Assembly (NCBI GenBank): GCA_005787685.1
Contig: SYAC01000064.1
Span: forward strand, 1-55,283
Length of the DNA stretch: 55,283 nucleotides
Direction: 5' to 3'
Source of the DNA: Planctomycetia bacterium
GTDB lineage: Bacteria > Planctomycetota > Phycisphaerae > Phycisphaerales > SM1A02
The notes below the pieces were generated by a model. That model ran no database searches and had not been told where the DNA came from. It saw only the letters and a program-made list of their open reading frames with translations. The position numbers and the translations under genes were made by a program. Below are positions 17,237-25,492 of the stretch, one piece after another (positions within the stretch are counted from its first letter, which is position 1; every line of letters starts with the position of its first letter).

Positions 17237-18436
17237 ATGTCAAAGACCGCACCCGCAACCCACACCGCCGCCACAGCCACCGATCCGCTTTCCCTGATCG
17301 ATGTGGATTATGTCCATTTCATTGTTGGCAACGCCAAGCAAGCCGCGTTCTTCTACGCCCAAGCGTTTGGATTTCAAGTAGATCAGGTGTCCGACCTCAC
17401 CACGGGCAACCGCGATAGCGCTAAATATCTGCTCACGCAGGGCAACATTCGCATTCTGCTGGAGACCCCCCTCACATCAACGCATCCTTGGAATGCCGAA
17501 TTGACACGCTTTGGTGATGGCATTAAGGACATTGCGTTGACCGTGTTTGACGCTGAAAAGGCTTACGAACAAGCCATTCGCAATGGCGGGGAAAGCGCAT
17601 ACGAGCCATACACGGTTTCAAACAATACCGGCTCCGCCACATTCGCTGGAATTAAAACCTATGGTCGCACCGTGCACACCTTTGTAAGCCGTAGCGGCGC
17701 ATACGCCCTACCCAATATCAAATCCGGCGGATTGTTCCTTCCAAATTTCGCCAAAGTGGAAAATTACGCGCTCAATCAGTACAACCGCGAACATGTGTGC
17801 GGCCTGAAGTTCTTCGACCATTGCGTGGGCAATGTGGAACTTGGAAAAATGAATTATTGGGTGAACTGGTACGAGCAAGTCATGGGCTTCAAAATGTTCA
17901 AGTCCTTTGATGACAATGATATCTCAACCGAGTACTCCGCGTTGATGAGCAGGGTGATGGCCAGCGGCAATCAGCTGATCAAGATGCCTATTAACGAGCC
18001 CGCCCCGGGCAAGCGCAAGAGTCAGATTCAGGAATATTTAGATTGGCACGATCAAACTCCAGGCGTGCAGCATTTGGCGTTTCGCACCGACGATGAATTG
18101 ACCAGCGTAGCTGAGTTGCGCCGACGCGGAGTGGATTTTCTGACCATTCCAGAGGCCTATTACAAAAATGTGTGGGAGCGTGTGAACGCCATGCTGATTC
18201 AAAGCGGCCAAGCGGCCGTGAAGGAAGACCATCAACGCGTGCGCGACCTTGGCATTTTGGTGGACGCCGACAACGAAGGATATTTGCTGCAACTGTTCAC
18301 CAAGCCGCTCCAAGATCGTCCCACCATGTTCTTTGAAATTATTTGCCGCCGCGGAAGTCAAAGCTTTGGCAAAGGCAATTTCAAAGCGCTCTTTGAGTCG
18401 CGTGAAGTTGAGCAAGCCCGCCGCGGCAATTTGTGA
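17237..18436 (+). CDS. hppD: 4-hydroxyphenylpyruvate dioxygenase
   Basis: 399 residues. Two vicinal-oxygen-chelate halves are present. The iron ligands expected for the family are visible: His in FFDHCVGNV, His in GVQHLAF and Glu in MFFEIICRRG. The end (GKGNFKALFESREVEQARRGNL) is the standard HPPD C-terminal gate helix. The enzyme makes homogentisate from 4-hydroxyphenylpyruvate. Its pathway partners hmgA and fahA lie 4-8 kb downstream. A Thr/Ala-rich leader of about 18 residues precedes the fold. It is divergent from the small membrane protein gene; an AT-rich stretch (TATAAA at 17172) between them may hold the promoter. Confidence 0.95.
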   Translation: MSKTAPATHTAATATDPLSLIDVDYVHFIVGNAKQAAFFYAQAFGFQVDQVSDLTTGNRDSAKYLLTQGNIRILLETPLTSTHPWNAELTRFGDGIKDIALTVFDAEKAYEQAIRNGGESAYEPYTVSNNTGSATFAGIKTYGRTVHTFVSRSGAYALPNIKSGGLFLPNFAKVENYALNQYNREHVCGLKFFDHCVGNVELGKMNYWVNWYEQVMGFKMFKSFDDNDISTEYSALMSRVMASGNQLIKMPINEPAPGKRKSQIQEYLDWHDQTPGVQHLAFRTDDELTSVAELRRRGVDFLTIPEAYYKNVWERVNAMLIQSGQAAVKEDHQRVRDLGILVDADNEGYLLQLFTKPLQDRPTMFFEIICRRGSQSFGKGNFKALFESREVEQARRGNL

Positions 18437-18470
18437 TTTGAATTGCGCACGCCTACGGCGACTGCGTGTT

Positions 18471-18809
18471 CTATGAGTTTGAATCCTCGCCCATGCGCCG
18501 TCCCCGATTGGAAAGTGATCGCATGTTGTTTTGGATGAAGCAATCACCAGACGGAGGTTCCCAAGTGGAAGGCACGGCCACCCAACGCACTTCGCGATTG
18601 TGGAGCGAAGATTCCACGCATTGAGCGTTATGAAACGGCGCTGAAAAATAAATATCTTGCAAATTGTGGCTTTCACCCGAGATGAATTTCCTGATTGGCG
18701 CATTGTCGTACTTGATCCCGCGCGGCAAGTAGGCATACAGACGGATTTCTCCCATATGAACACGACTCTTGTCATTCTTGCAACACTGCTCGTGGTCGCC
18801 GCTTTGGGG
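18471..18809 (-). pseudogene. Possible gene remnant, unidentified protein end
   Basis: The 560 bases between hppD and the next gene hold no convincing complete gene. On the minus strand a frame stays open over 18471-18809. From 18755 it contains an ATG and reads as a natural globular protein (for example LYAYLPRGIKYDN, then LHNREVRWVAVPSTW), but it has no ribosome binding site, and the protein-like sequence continues upstream of the ATG to a stop at 18810. I read it as the C-terminal end of a broken gene. I cannot name the family. A plus-strand frame (18756-18944) beginning with one hydrophobic helix overlaps it and is a weaker alternative. Confidence 0.35.
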
Positions 18810-18998
18810 CTACTGGCGCTGACCCGAGTGGCGCTAGGCATAAAGCTGATCAGTCGCCCATGCAAAGTTGGCAGCGTCAACATTGGCGCGCTTGAGCATT
18901 CAACACATATCGACCAGCGCGATCGCGGCGCGCCAATTGGCTGAGGGCATTCAACACATTCAGCCACGCTGCCCAAGCGTGCGGTTACTATTTCAACA

Positions 18999-19244
18999 AT
19001 GTCTAAACCAAGCAAAGATGATGTGGAGCGGCTCAGCCGTGGCATGCCTACCCGCGCAAAGATTGGCAGCCGCAACACTGGCCACCGACTCACGCAAAAA
19101 GAGCGGATTCTGTTCGCGGCGGCACAGAAGCAGGGATTTCTCAAGTTGCCCGTCACAGGAATTCGCTCAAATGTTCTCAATGTTTATAAGCTGTGGTGTG
19201 AGGCGCAAGGACGCGAATGCATTGTCAAGGGTGGCCCCAAATAA
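18999..19244 (+). CDS. Small basic protein of unknown function
   Basis: 81 residues, rich in Lys and Arg, no membrane segment or Cys pair. The first third (VERLSRGMPTRAKIGSR) is basic and the second (RLTQKERILFAAAQKQGFL) looks helical, followed by a tail VYKLWCEAQGREC. The even codon composition and natural residue mix favour a real gene. The basic character would suit a nucleic-acid binder, but nothing specific supports that. No good ribosome binding site is seen. I do not recognise the family with confidence. Confidence 0.55.
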   Translation: MSKPSKDDVERLSRGMPTRAKIGSRNTGHRLTQKERILFAAAQKQGFLKLPVTGIRSNVLNVYKLWCEAQGRECIVKGGPK

Positions 19245-19319
19245 CGGGCGGTGACCGAGACATCTCAAGTCCGTCGGTCATTTCAAATTCTGGTCGACGC
19301 CATCATCTATATTGCGAGC

Positions 19320-19808
19320 ATGACTATTCATTGCCGCGCCCCTGAATTCGAATCACAACTTGCTCTGTATGCGGCAGGCGCGGCGATCCTGCGTAAGGCC
19401 GTCCATGGAGTTGCGCCGCGGGAACTGAGCACCCGCATTGCGCCTGGAACATGGAGCATTCAAGAAGTCATCGTCCACATGATCGACAGCGACCTTGCGG
19501 CCACTCATCGCATGCGACGGATAGCCGCCGAAGAAATGCCGCTACTTGTTTCATATGACGAAGATGCGTTTATCGCACGCTTAGCGGCGGAGAAAACAGA
19601 TATCGCCGAGGCACTCGCCCTCTTTGATGCCAATCGAACATTCACGGCGCGCTGGCTTCGAACACTTGATTCTCCGGCGTTTGCGCGCGTTGGCATTCAC
19701 ACTCAACGCGGAAAGGTGACGCTCGGGGAAATTCTTGCCATCTATACCCAGCACCTTGCTCATCACATGGTTTTTATTGAGGGCAAACGCAAAGCATTTG
19801 GTGTGTGA
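19320..19808 (+). CDS. DinB-like (YfiT superfamily) protein
   Basis: 162 residues. The four-helix DinB fold is suggested by WSIQEVIVHMIDSDL in the first third and by YTQHLAHHMVFIEGKRKAFG at the end; the His of the first and the HLAHH cluster of the second are the usual metal ligands. Members act as thiol-dependent transferases or metal-dependent hydrolases; the function here is not known. The ATG at 19320 was preferred to an upstream in-frame start at 19251. Its 3' end overlaps, antisense, the decayed RecQ end. Confidence 0.8.
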   Translation: MTIHCRAPEFESQLALYAAGAAILRKAVHGVAPRELSTRIAPGTWSIQEVIVHMIDSDLAATHRMRRIAAEEMPLLVSYDEDAFIARLAAEKTDIAEALALFDANRTFTARWLRTLDSPAFARVGIHTQRGKVTLGEILAIYTQHLAHHMVFIEGKRKAFGV

Positions 19809-19932
19809 GCGCGCACCGCGACTTATGAATCACGCGCAAGAATGTCAGACCAAGGTCCGCGAGTTTCTTCTCGCCCACGCCCTTGATGTGCGCAAACTCG
19901 TCAAGCGACTGCGGCTTGCGCGCCAACCACCA
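19774..19932 (-). pseudogene. RecQ-type helicase remnant (HRDC domain end)
   Basis: A minus-strand frame carries the last third of an HRDC domain: ARKPQSLDEFAHIKGVGEKK then ADLGLTFLRVI (about 19828-19926), which matches the end of RecQ-family helicases. It stops at 19774. Upstream of about 19932 the homology ends abruptly, and there is no helicase domain and no plausible start. The open frame begins at 20007 but those residues look unrelated. This is the tail of a lost recQ-like gene, partly overlapped by the dinB-like gene on the other strand. Confidence 0.6.
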
Positions 19933-20041
19933 ACATGGCCAATCCTTGCCCTTTGTTTCTGGTTGCAGCTCGCGCTCAGGAGCGCAGGACCAGGCAGGTA
20001 GGAGCACATTGCAAGTTCCTGGTGAAGTGTGTCAGGTTTGA

Positions 20042-20383
20042 TCAGAACTTGCCAGCTTTAATAAATGAGCCTGCCGTGACAATGCCTTGCAAAACCACGG
20101 TCGTAGGTGCTCTGTTCGAAATAGTTACAGGGCCAACGGAGTTCCCACAAGTGGAAGTCGCGATTATCAAGAACTCAAACTCCCATGATTCATTGGCTGC
20201 CAAAGTGAGAGCCAAACTAGTGTCATTGGCAAGCGTATTTGAATTGTTGATGCTCTTGTCCGCAGTGCGGCGGATTAAATTAAGGCCGTTGCCAGTCGCG
20301 CCAGTCGCGCCAGTTGCACCGATTGAACTCGGCCAAGCAGCGACTCGACCGATCCAAGGTGGCGCATTCTTGTTTCCCAGCGG
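20042..20383 (-). pseudogene. Collagen-like repeat protein remnant
   Basis: On the minus strand a frame without start codon runs from 20383 to a stop at 20042. It reads IGATGATGATGNG (20291-20320 encode the GAT triplets), then a C-terminal domain RRTADKSINNSNTLANDT followed by LALTLAANESWEFEFLI, and closes with AGSFIKAGKF. Short GXT collagen-like repeats followed by a TADxSxxxSxTLxND beta domain are known from phage tail fibre-like and surface proteins. The middle of that domain looks shortened and the N-terminal body is gone, so this is a decayed end. Its truncated side faces the truncated side of the dockerin remnant. Confidence 0.6.
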
Positions 20384-20399
20384 TTATCTGGCGAACGAA

Positions 20400-20570
20400 T
20401 TCGTGATGTACGCGGCATCCGATTTAAACTTTGATGGCGACACGAATACCGCCGATCTTGGGGTGTTTCCCCTGAATTGGGAAGAATGTCCAAACGGGAC
20501 ATGGGGTTGCCTGGGCGACGTGAACTATGATTCCCATATTGTCTCACAAGATATTGGGTTACTACTTTGA
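20400..20570 (+). pseudogene. Dockerin type I remnant
   Basis: The plus-strand frame ending at 20570 finishes with two calcium-loop repeats, DLNFDGDTNTADLGVF (from 20421) and DVNYDSHIVSQDIGLLL, separated by a Cys/Trp-containing linker. This is the two-repeat pattern of type I dockerins as they occur at the C-termini of many planctomycete secreted proteins. The second loop has degenerated (DSH in place of DGN/DGD). The sequence upstream in frame is antisense to the collagen-like remnant and shows no secreted domain or signal peptide, so only the tail of a gene survives. Confidence 0.6.
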
Positions 20571-20633
20571 GAATGGGAATAAAAAAAGTTGAAGGCTGAG
20601 CGCCTTACAAACATTTTTCTACTGAATAGAAAT

Positions 20634-21218
20634 TTATTTTTTCTTCAATATGGCGCCGAAGGCGTCGGCCATGGTCTTTAGACCAAGTTGTGCACTGCCC
20701 CAATCGCTCATCTTTTCTGAGCTGAATCGCTGCGTGTTTTGCGTGCCTGCATAAGCGGCAACTGGCGCGCCGTCCTTGCCGTCAAGTGCGTAGATTTCAC
20801 AGGCCACAAAGCCGTAGCCCCTACCGCGCATTTGACTTTGCGGCACGATGTTGAGCGCTGGAATATTTTGCTTCAGGCCAGTGATGGACGCGCGAATTTC
20901 CAACACGCCAGGACCAACGGCGGCGGCGACAGGCAACCCAACAGCGCCAATGATGTCATTGCGCAACTGAATAGAGAGGTTGCTGGCCTCGTCAGGATTG
21001 TCGCCGTTGGCTTCAATTTTTACTTCTTGAACAAGCACTGACTTGAAAGCGCTCATGTCCTTCATTGGATTTTTGTAGGAGTGAATTTCCGTGCTCTTGT
21101 TGTAGTCCAAGGGAAACTTTGCGGGAATGAAGCCAGTCAACTGCACATTGGTGCCCTTGTTGCAAGCGGAGCACATGAAGGCAAGACAGACAGTGGCGGC
21201 AAAATTGGCGATTTTCAT
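20634..21218 (-). CDS. DUF3313-like lipoprotein
   Basis: 194 residues. A lipoprotein signal ends in CSAC (Cys 19). The body has FKSVLVQEVKIEA, a central GVLEIRASITGLK followed by PALNIVPQS, and a late SDWGSAQ, which together resemble DUF3313, a family of envelope lipoproteins of unknown function. The leader is A-rich and offers only a poor ribosome binding site (AAAG), but a TATAAT box with an adjacent inverted repeat lies about 40 bases upstream. It is monocistronic, between the pseudogene patch and the rluA-type gene. Confidence 0.75.
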   Translation of the reverse strand: MKIANFAATVCLAFMCSACNKGTNVQLTGFIPAKFPLDYNKSTEIHSYKNPMKDMSAFKSVLVQEVKIEANGDNPDEASNLSIQLRNDIIGAVGLPVAAAVGPGVLEIRASITGLKQNIPALNIVPQSQMRGRGYGFVACEIYALDGKDGAPVAAYAGTQNTQRFSSEKMSDWGSAQLGLKTMADAFGAILKKK

Positions 21219-21240
21219 TTTGGTTTTCTTTTTTTAAAGT

Positions 21241-21287
21241 GATGCATGACAGGCATCAATTATAACTACAAAGTGCATGTGTGACTT
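21241..21287 (-). promoter_or_regulatory. Promoter and inverted repeat of the DUF3313-like gene
   Basis: On the minus strand a perfect TATAAT (complement of 21259-21264) precedes the lipoprotein gene by about 40 bases. The -35 region (complement of 21282-21287, AAGTCA) is poor. Just downstream, 21241-21257 forms an inverted repeat with GATGC arms and a 7-base centre, placed where transcription would begin; it could be an operator or a leader hairpin. Confidence 0.4.
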
Positions 21288-21351
21288 GCGGCGCACACGC
21301 TTGACGCACAGTGCTTGGCGGATTCGATGCAGATGATTCACGCGCAAAAAT

Positions 21352-22110
21352 TCACGGCACAAATCGTGGCGGCGGCGGCGCGGTCACCGTCATGCCATCG
21401 ATAATTATTTTCCACGCATGCAATGAAAAGTGTGATGGCCCCTGCGCGCCGTAGAGCGTGTCGCCTTCCAGTGGATGCTCCAAGTATGCAAAGCCCGCGC
21501 GAATTTGGTGGCGTCGACCAGGCCCGATCAATTCAACTTCAACCACATCCACACCGCGCGCGACAATGTGGCGTAGAACTTTCCACTTGCAACGACCGCC
21601 GGTTTCCCATGAACCGGCGCGTGAAACCGATACTTTCGCCGAGCGCTTGTAGCGGCCCTCAAAGTGAAGACGGAAATTTCCTTCCTTGTCCAAGCCGCCT
21701 TTGACAAGCGCCAAATATGTTTTGGCAATTGCTCCGTCGGCGCCGCCCATGGCCGTGCGCAAGCGCTCATGCGCCTCCAACGTTTTTGCAATCAACAAGC
21801 ATCCGGAAGTTCCCTGATCCAGTCGATGGCACAAACCCGCCTCTGGAATGCTGCGCGCAGTTGGCTCGCGGCGCTCACGCCACGCTTGCACGCTTTGGTC
21901 GTGATCAGCTTGGCTAATGTCGGTTTGTTTTTTTTTAGTTTGGCTACGCGCGGCTTCAACCCGCTCGCCCTGCTCTGCGGCGTCATTCTCACCCTTGTCA
22001 ACTTGGCGCGAAACACTGTGCCAACCCGCTGGTTTATTCACAACCAACCACTCCTTGGTTTCATGCAGCACCGTGGGCGAGGCGTTGTGGGTGTCCACTT
22101 CATCTTTCAT
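21352..22110 (-). CDS. RluA-family pseudouridine synthase
   Basis: 252 residues. The catalytic motif HRLDQGTSG (Asp is the nucleophile) and the late GRRHQIRAGFAYLEHPLEGDTLYG are diagnostic of the RluA/RluC/RluD family; no S4 domain is present. The target RNA position cannot be told. A polar insert rich in Glu, Lys, Gln and Arg (about residues 45-95) lies between WLVVNKPAGWHS and the active site and makes the protein unusual in this region. The ATG at 22110 was chosen because the longer open frame (22164) would overlap the start of the divergent hmgA gene. Confidence 0.88.
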   Translation of the reverse strand: MKDEVDTHNASPTVLHETKEWLVVNKPAGWHSVSRQVDKGENDAAEQGERVEAARSQTKKKQTDISQADHDQSVQAWRERREPTARSIPEAGLCHRLDQGTSGCLLIAKTLEAHERLRTAMGGADGAIAKTYLALVKGGLDKEGNFRLHFEGRYKRSAKVSVSRAGSWETGGRCKWKVLRHIVARGVDVVEVELIGPGRRHQIRAGFAYLEHPLEGDTLYGAQGPSHFSLHAWKIIIDGMTVTAPPPPRFVP

Positions 22111-22162
22111 ATGCGCAGCGTAGCGCCCGCAACGGTTGCCCACAGTTTCGTACACTCTAGCC

Positions 22163-23413
22163 ATGGCGTACTACACAAGCATGGGCAAACTCCCCGCGAA
22201 GCGACACATTCAATTTCGCCGACCCGACGGCGCCCTCTACTCCGAAGAAGTCTTTGGCACTGAGGGCTTTGTTGGTCCAACCAGCACGCTCTACCACATT
22301 CATCCGCCCACGCAGGTGATTGGCTGGGAACCGCTCTACGACACCAAGCCTATGTATGTGGAGCAATCCGTCATGCGCATGCGCCACATCAAGACGGCGG
22401 GCATGAAACCAAAAGGCGATCCACTCACGGGCCGCGTTGTGTTGTTTGGAAACAGCGATGTTGAAATGTTCGCGTGCGTTCCCGCCGAGAGCATGCCCTA
22501 CCACTTTAAGAATGGTCAAGCCGATGAATGTTTGTTCATTCACTTTGGAAGTGGAACGCTAGAGACAACTTTTGGCACGCTGAAATTTGGTCCGCGCGAT
22601 TATTTAATTATTCCCAAGGGCGTGATCTATAGGATGACCTTCAACAAGCCCGCTGCGGGCGAGCCTTCGGCGCGCTTTATTGGCTTTGAAACTGCCAATG
22701 GCAGTCATATTCTGCCGCCCCGGCGTTACTTGTCAAAAACCACCGCGCAATTTTTAGAGCACGCCCCTTACTGCGAGCGCGATCTACGAATTCCGCAAGA
22801 ACCGCTGCATGTTGATCAATCTGGCAAGTTTGAAGTTCGCATCAAGAGCCGCGACCAGGTGCATCGCTACTTCTACAAGCATCATCCATGCGATGTCGTT
22901 GGCTGGGACGGTTGCTATTACCCATATGCGTTCAACATTGACGACTTCAGTCCCATTGTCGCCAAGCATCACATGCCACCGCCAACGCATCAAACATTTG
23001 AAGGCCACAACTTTGTGATCTGCTCATTCTGTCCGCGGCTACTTGATTTTCATCCGCAGGCCATTGTGCTTCCGTACAACCATTCCAATTTGGATTCCGA
23101 CGAAGTGCTGTATTACGTCCACGGCAACTACAAGGCGCGCCGCGGCATAGAAGTTTCGTCCATGACATTGCATCCACAAGGCATTCCGCATGGACCGCAT
23201 CCTGGCACCATTGAGCAAAGTATTGGCGCCACCGTGACCGATGAACTGGCCGTGATGTGCGACACTTTCCGTCCGCTCTTTCCAACGCAGGCCGCGCTGG
23301 GCCTGGATGATTTGGCGTATCCCAAGAGTTGGGAAGATGACAGCGCCCCCACTACCCCCGTGGCGCATGACGCCAAAGGTCAGGGACCAAAAAGTGCGAA
23401 CACATGGCAATAA
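22163..23413 (+). CDS. hmgA: Homogentisate 1,2-dioxygenase
   Basis: 416 residues of a double cupin dioxygenase. Characteristic stretches are CLFIHFGSGTLETTFG, DYLIIPKGVIYRM and, in the second half, YYVHGNYKARRGIE with LHPQGIPHGPHPG, which carry iron-binding His residues. It opens the ring of homogentisate to maleylacetoacetate, one step after HppD. ATG 22163 was chosen over an earlier in-frame start at 22136 that lies in the divergent promoter region. No maleylacetoacetate isomerase gene is seen in the window. Confidence 0.92.
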   Translation: MAYYTSMGKLPAKRHIQFRRPDGALYSEEVFGTEGFVGPTSTLYHIHPPTQVIGWEPLYDTKPMYVEQSVMRMRHIKTAGMKPKGDPLTGRVVLFGNSDVEMFACVPAESMPYHFKNGQADECLFIHFGSGTLETTFGTLKFGPRDYLIIPKGVIYRMTFNKPAAGEPSARFIGFETANGSHILPPRRYLSKTTAQFLEHAPYCERDLRIPQEPLHVDQSGKFEVRIKSRDQVHRYFYKHHPCDVVGWDGCYYPYAFNIDDFSPIVAKHHMPPPTHQTFEGHNFVICSFCPRLLDFHPQAIVLPYNHSNLDSDEVLYYVHGNYKARRGIEVSSMTLHPQGIPHGPHPGTIEQSIGATVTDELAVMCDTFRPLFPTQAALGLDDLAYPKSWEDDSAPTTPVAHDAKGQGPKSANTWQ

Positions 23414-23510
23414 AATAGATTTTTCATCCGGCGCGTCTGTGCCAATGCGCGCACCTGAAACCAAGCGTGAGATAAAAATACCAACTTGCATTCAACATGG
23501 ACTTCACATC

Positions 23511-24068
23511 ATGAAAGCGTCAATCAAACTCGGAGTTGCAGTTTTACTCATGGCCAGTGTGGTGGGATTTGTGACCTTCAATAATTCCCCGCAATCAACA
23601 AGCGGCGCCACCAATAAGACCGTCCAGCGCAAGGCGGCGTCCGGTTTACCGCTGGAGTTGGTCACGATTGGTGGCAAACCATTTGATTTGGAAGTTGCCG
23701 CCGATGCACCAAGCCGCACGCGCGGTTTGGGGAGGCGCGCCTCCGTGCCCGCGGGAACAGGAATGATCTTTGTGTTCAAAGTCTCCGAGATGATGAGCTT
23801 CTGGATGTACGACTGCTTGACCGACATGGATATTGCCTATCTCACCCGCGACGGCAAGGTCATCTCCATTTACACCATGAAAGCCGAACCACTCAAGGCC
23901 CCGACTGAAACCGAGGAGGCCTACCGCGCGCGTTTAAAACACTACCCAGCGGCGGCTGAAGGCTTGTACGCCATTGAATTACCGCCAGGCGAATTCACCA
24001 AGTTAGGCATCAAGCCTGGCGACACCATAGCGCTTGATAGCGCCAAGTTCAAAAGCTATTTGCGCTAA
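23511..24068 (+). CDS. DUF192 domain protein, exported
   Basis: 185 residues. A signal anchor (about 5-24) precedes a Ser/Thr/Lys linker, and the DUF192 domain covers about 40-185 with RTRGLGRRASVPAGTGMIFV and FWMYDCLTDMDIAYL, the conserved core of the family. A charged segment (ETEEAYRARLKHYPAAAEG) replaces a loop of the domain. The function of DUF192 is unknown; members are small secreted or periplasmic proteins. The gap to hmgA is about 100 bases with no terminator, so co-transcription is possible. The frame is open further upstream, but the ATG at 23511 starts the signal peptide correctly. Confidence 0.85.
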   Translation: MKASIKLGVAVLLMASVVGFVTFNNSPQSTSGATNKTVQRKAASGLPLELVTIGGKPFDLEVAADAPSRTRGLGRRASVPAGTGMIFVFKVSEMMSFWMYDCLTDMDIAYLTRDGKVISIYTMKAEPLKAPTETEEAYRARLKHYPAAAEGLYAIELPPGEFTKLGIKPGDTIALDSAKFKSYLR

Positions 24069-24202
24069 GGGTTGCGCAAATGGTCGCTTGCGGGGTGGCG
24101 CTGGCTAGGCTGGCAAGTTTGGCAAAGTTGGCACGCGCGGCTGCGAATACATAGTCGCGGTCGCATGGATCAAGCATGTGAAGGATGCGGGGCGTTCTGA
24201 AC

Positions 24203-25492
24203 TTACTTCGCCGCAAGAATGCGTCCACGGCATTCACCTAGTCCAATGCGCGGCATGGTTGCCTTGGCGGGCAGCCAACCACGCATGATGATTTCGTCGC
24301 CATCTTCAAGAAATTTGCGTGTGGAACCATCGGGTAATTGCAGTGGTTCAGTGCCGCGCCAAGTGCGCTCCAACATGCTGCCGCGGCTCTGCGGCGTTGT
24401 GCCGCTTACGGTGCCGCTGCCCATGAGATCGCCCGCGTTCATGGGGCAACCCGTTGATGTGTGGTGCGCCAACATTTGCGAAAGTGTCCAGTACATGTCG
24501 CGATAGGAGCCACGACTCACTTCAAATGGCGCCGCGTTCTGCTGGCGCATGGATTCGCTCACAATGGACACCGATAATTGCAAATCAAATGTGAAGTCGT
24601 CTTTCCAAACCAAGTACGGCAAGTTCGCTGGCGCGTCGGTTTCTCGCACAGGACCGCGTTCAAACCACGGCTCAATGGCGTCAAGTGTGACAATCCACGG
24701 CGACACCGTGCTGGCAAAGTTTTTCGCGTTAAATGGACCAAGCGGCTGATATTCCCACTTCTGGACATCGCGCGCGCTCCAATCATTGAGCAAACACACG
24801 CCGAATAAATGCTGACGCGAATGTGCAATATCAATGCGCTCGCCCATGGCATTGCCCTTGCCCACATACACGCCAACTTCAAGTTCATAATCCAATAGGC
24901 GCACTGGTCCAAATGTTGGCGGACCATCATCGGTGGAGGAAGTTTGCCCCATGGGCCGGCGAACATCAACACCACTGACCACAATGGAACTGCCACGGCC
25001 GTGGTAGCCAACGGGCAAGTGGCGCCAATTTGCAAGCAGCGGATTGTCGGGACGAAACATTTTTCCGACATTGGTGGCGTGGTGAATACTGGCGTAAAAG
25101 TCCGTGTAATCGCCTATTTTGGCGGGCAACTGCATGCATGCCGCGCTGGCGGGCACAACCATGTCTGCCCTCTTTGGATGGTCCTGCAACGCGCGCTGGT
25201 CACTGGACAATAATTGTGTTATTTCTGCGCGCGCCGCCTTCCATGCGCTTGCGCCCATGTTCATAAATTCATTGAGCGACTCGCAGCGCAGCGCGGCTTG
25301 AACACTGGGCGCAAGTGTGCAAAGAAATCCGTGGCCTAACGCCTCGCGCACGTCAAGCACTTGGTCGCCAATCGCCACGCCAATGCGCGCGCCACAGTCG
25401 CGGTCCGCGCGCGTGAAACAACCCCACGGCAAATTGGCAAGCGGAAAGTCACACTCGGGCGCTTGCGCCGACACAACCCAACTGCTGCTCAT
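24203..25492 (-). CDS. fahA: Fumarylacetoacetase
   Basis: 429 residues. The enzyme's landmarks are DFYASIHHATNVGKMFRP (catalytic His and a metal ligand), the GYHGRGSS segment, and YELEVGVYVGKGN, followed by LLNDWSARDVQKWEYQPLG and a late LMGSGTVSG. It hydrolyses fumarylacetoacetate, the last step of tyrosine breakdown, completing the set with hppD and hmgA. Its start overlaps the stop of the upstream 308-residue gene (ATGA), so the two are translated together. Confidence 0.94.
   Translation of the reverse strand: MSSSWVVSAQAPECDFPLANLPWGCFTRADRDCGARIGVAIGDQVLDVREALGHGFLCTLAPSVQAALRCESLNEFMNMGASAWKAARAEITQLLSSDQRALQDHPKRADMVVPASAACMQLPAKIGDYTDFYASIHHATNVGKMFRPDNPLLANWRHLPVGYHGRGSSIVVSGVDVRRPMGQTSSTDDGPPTFGPVRLLDYELEVGVYVGKGNAMGERIDIAHSRQHLFGVCLLNDWSARDVQKWEYQPLGPFNAKNFASTVSPWIVTLDAIEPWFERGPVRETDAPANLPYLVWKDDFTFDLQLSVSIVSESMRQQNAAPFEVSRGSYRDMYWTLSQMLAHHTSTGCPMNAGDLMGSGTVSGTTPQSRGSMLERTWRGTEPLQLPDGSTRKFLEDGDEIIMRGWLPAKATMPRIGLGECRGRILAAK

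Noticed and set aside
18756-18944. Plus-strand frame starting with a hydrophobic helix
   Set aside because: Overlaps a better minus-strand remnant, the part after the helix is not protein-like and no ribosome binding site is present.
18038-19180. Long minus-strand frame of 380 codons
   Set aside because: It is antisense to hppD for 400 bases and its translation is Arg/Ser-rich without any family character; a shadow frame.
19935-20399. Upstream part of the plus-strand frame that ends in the dockerin repeats
   Set aside because: It is antisense to the collagen-like remnant, lacks a signal peptide and reads as shadow; only the end was kept as a relic.
22111-22164. Longer start for the RluA-type gene
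   Set aside because: Would overlap the hmgA start and promoter region and adds residues not seen in the family.
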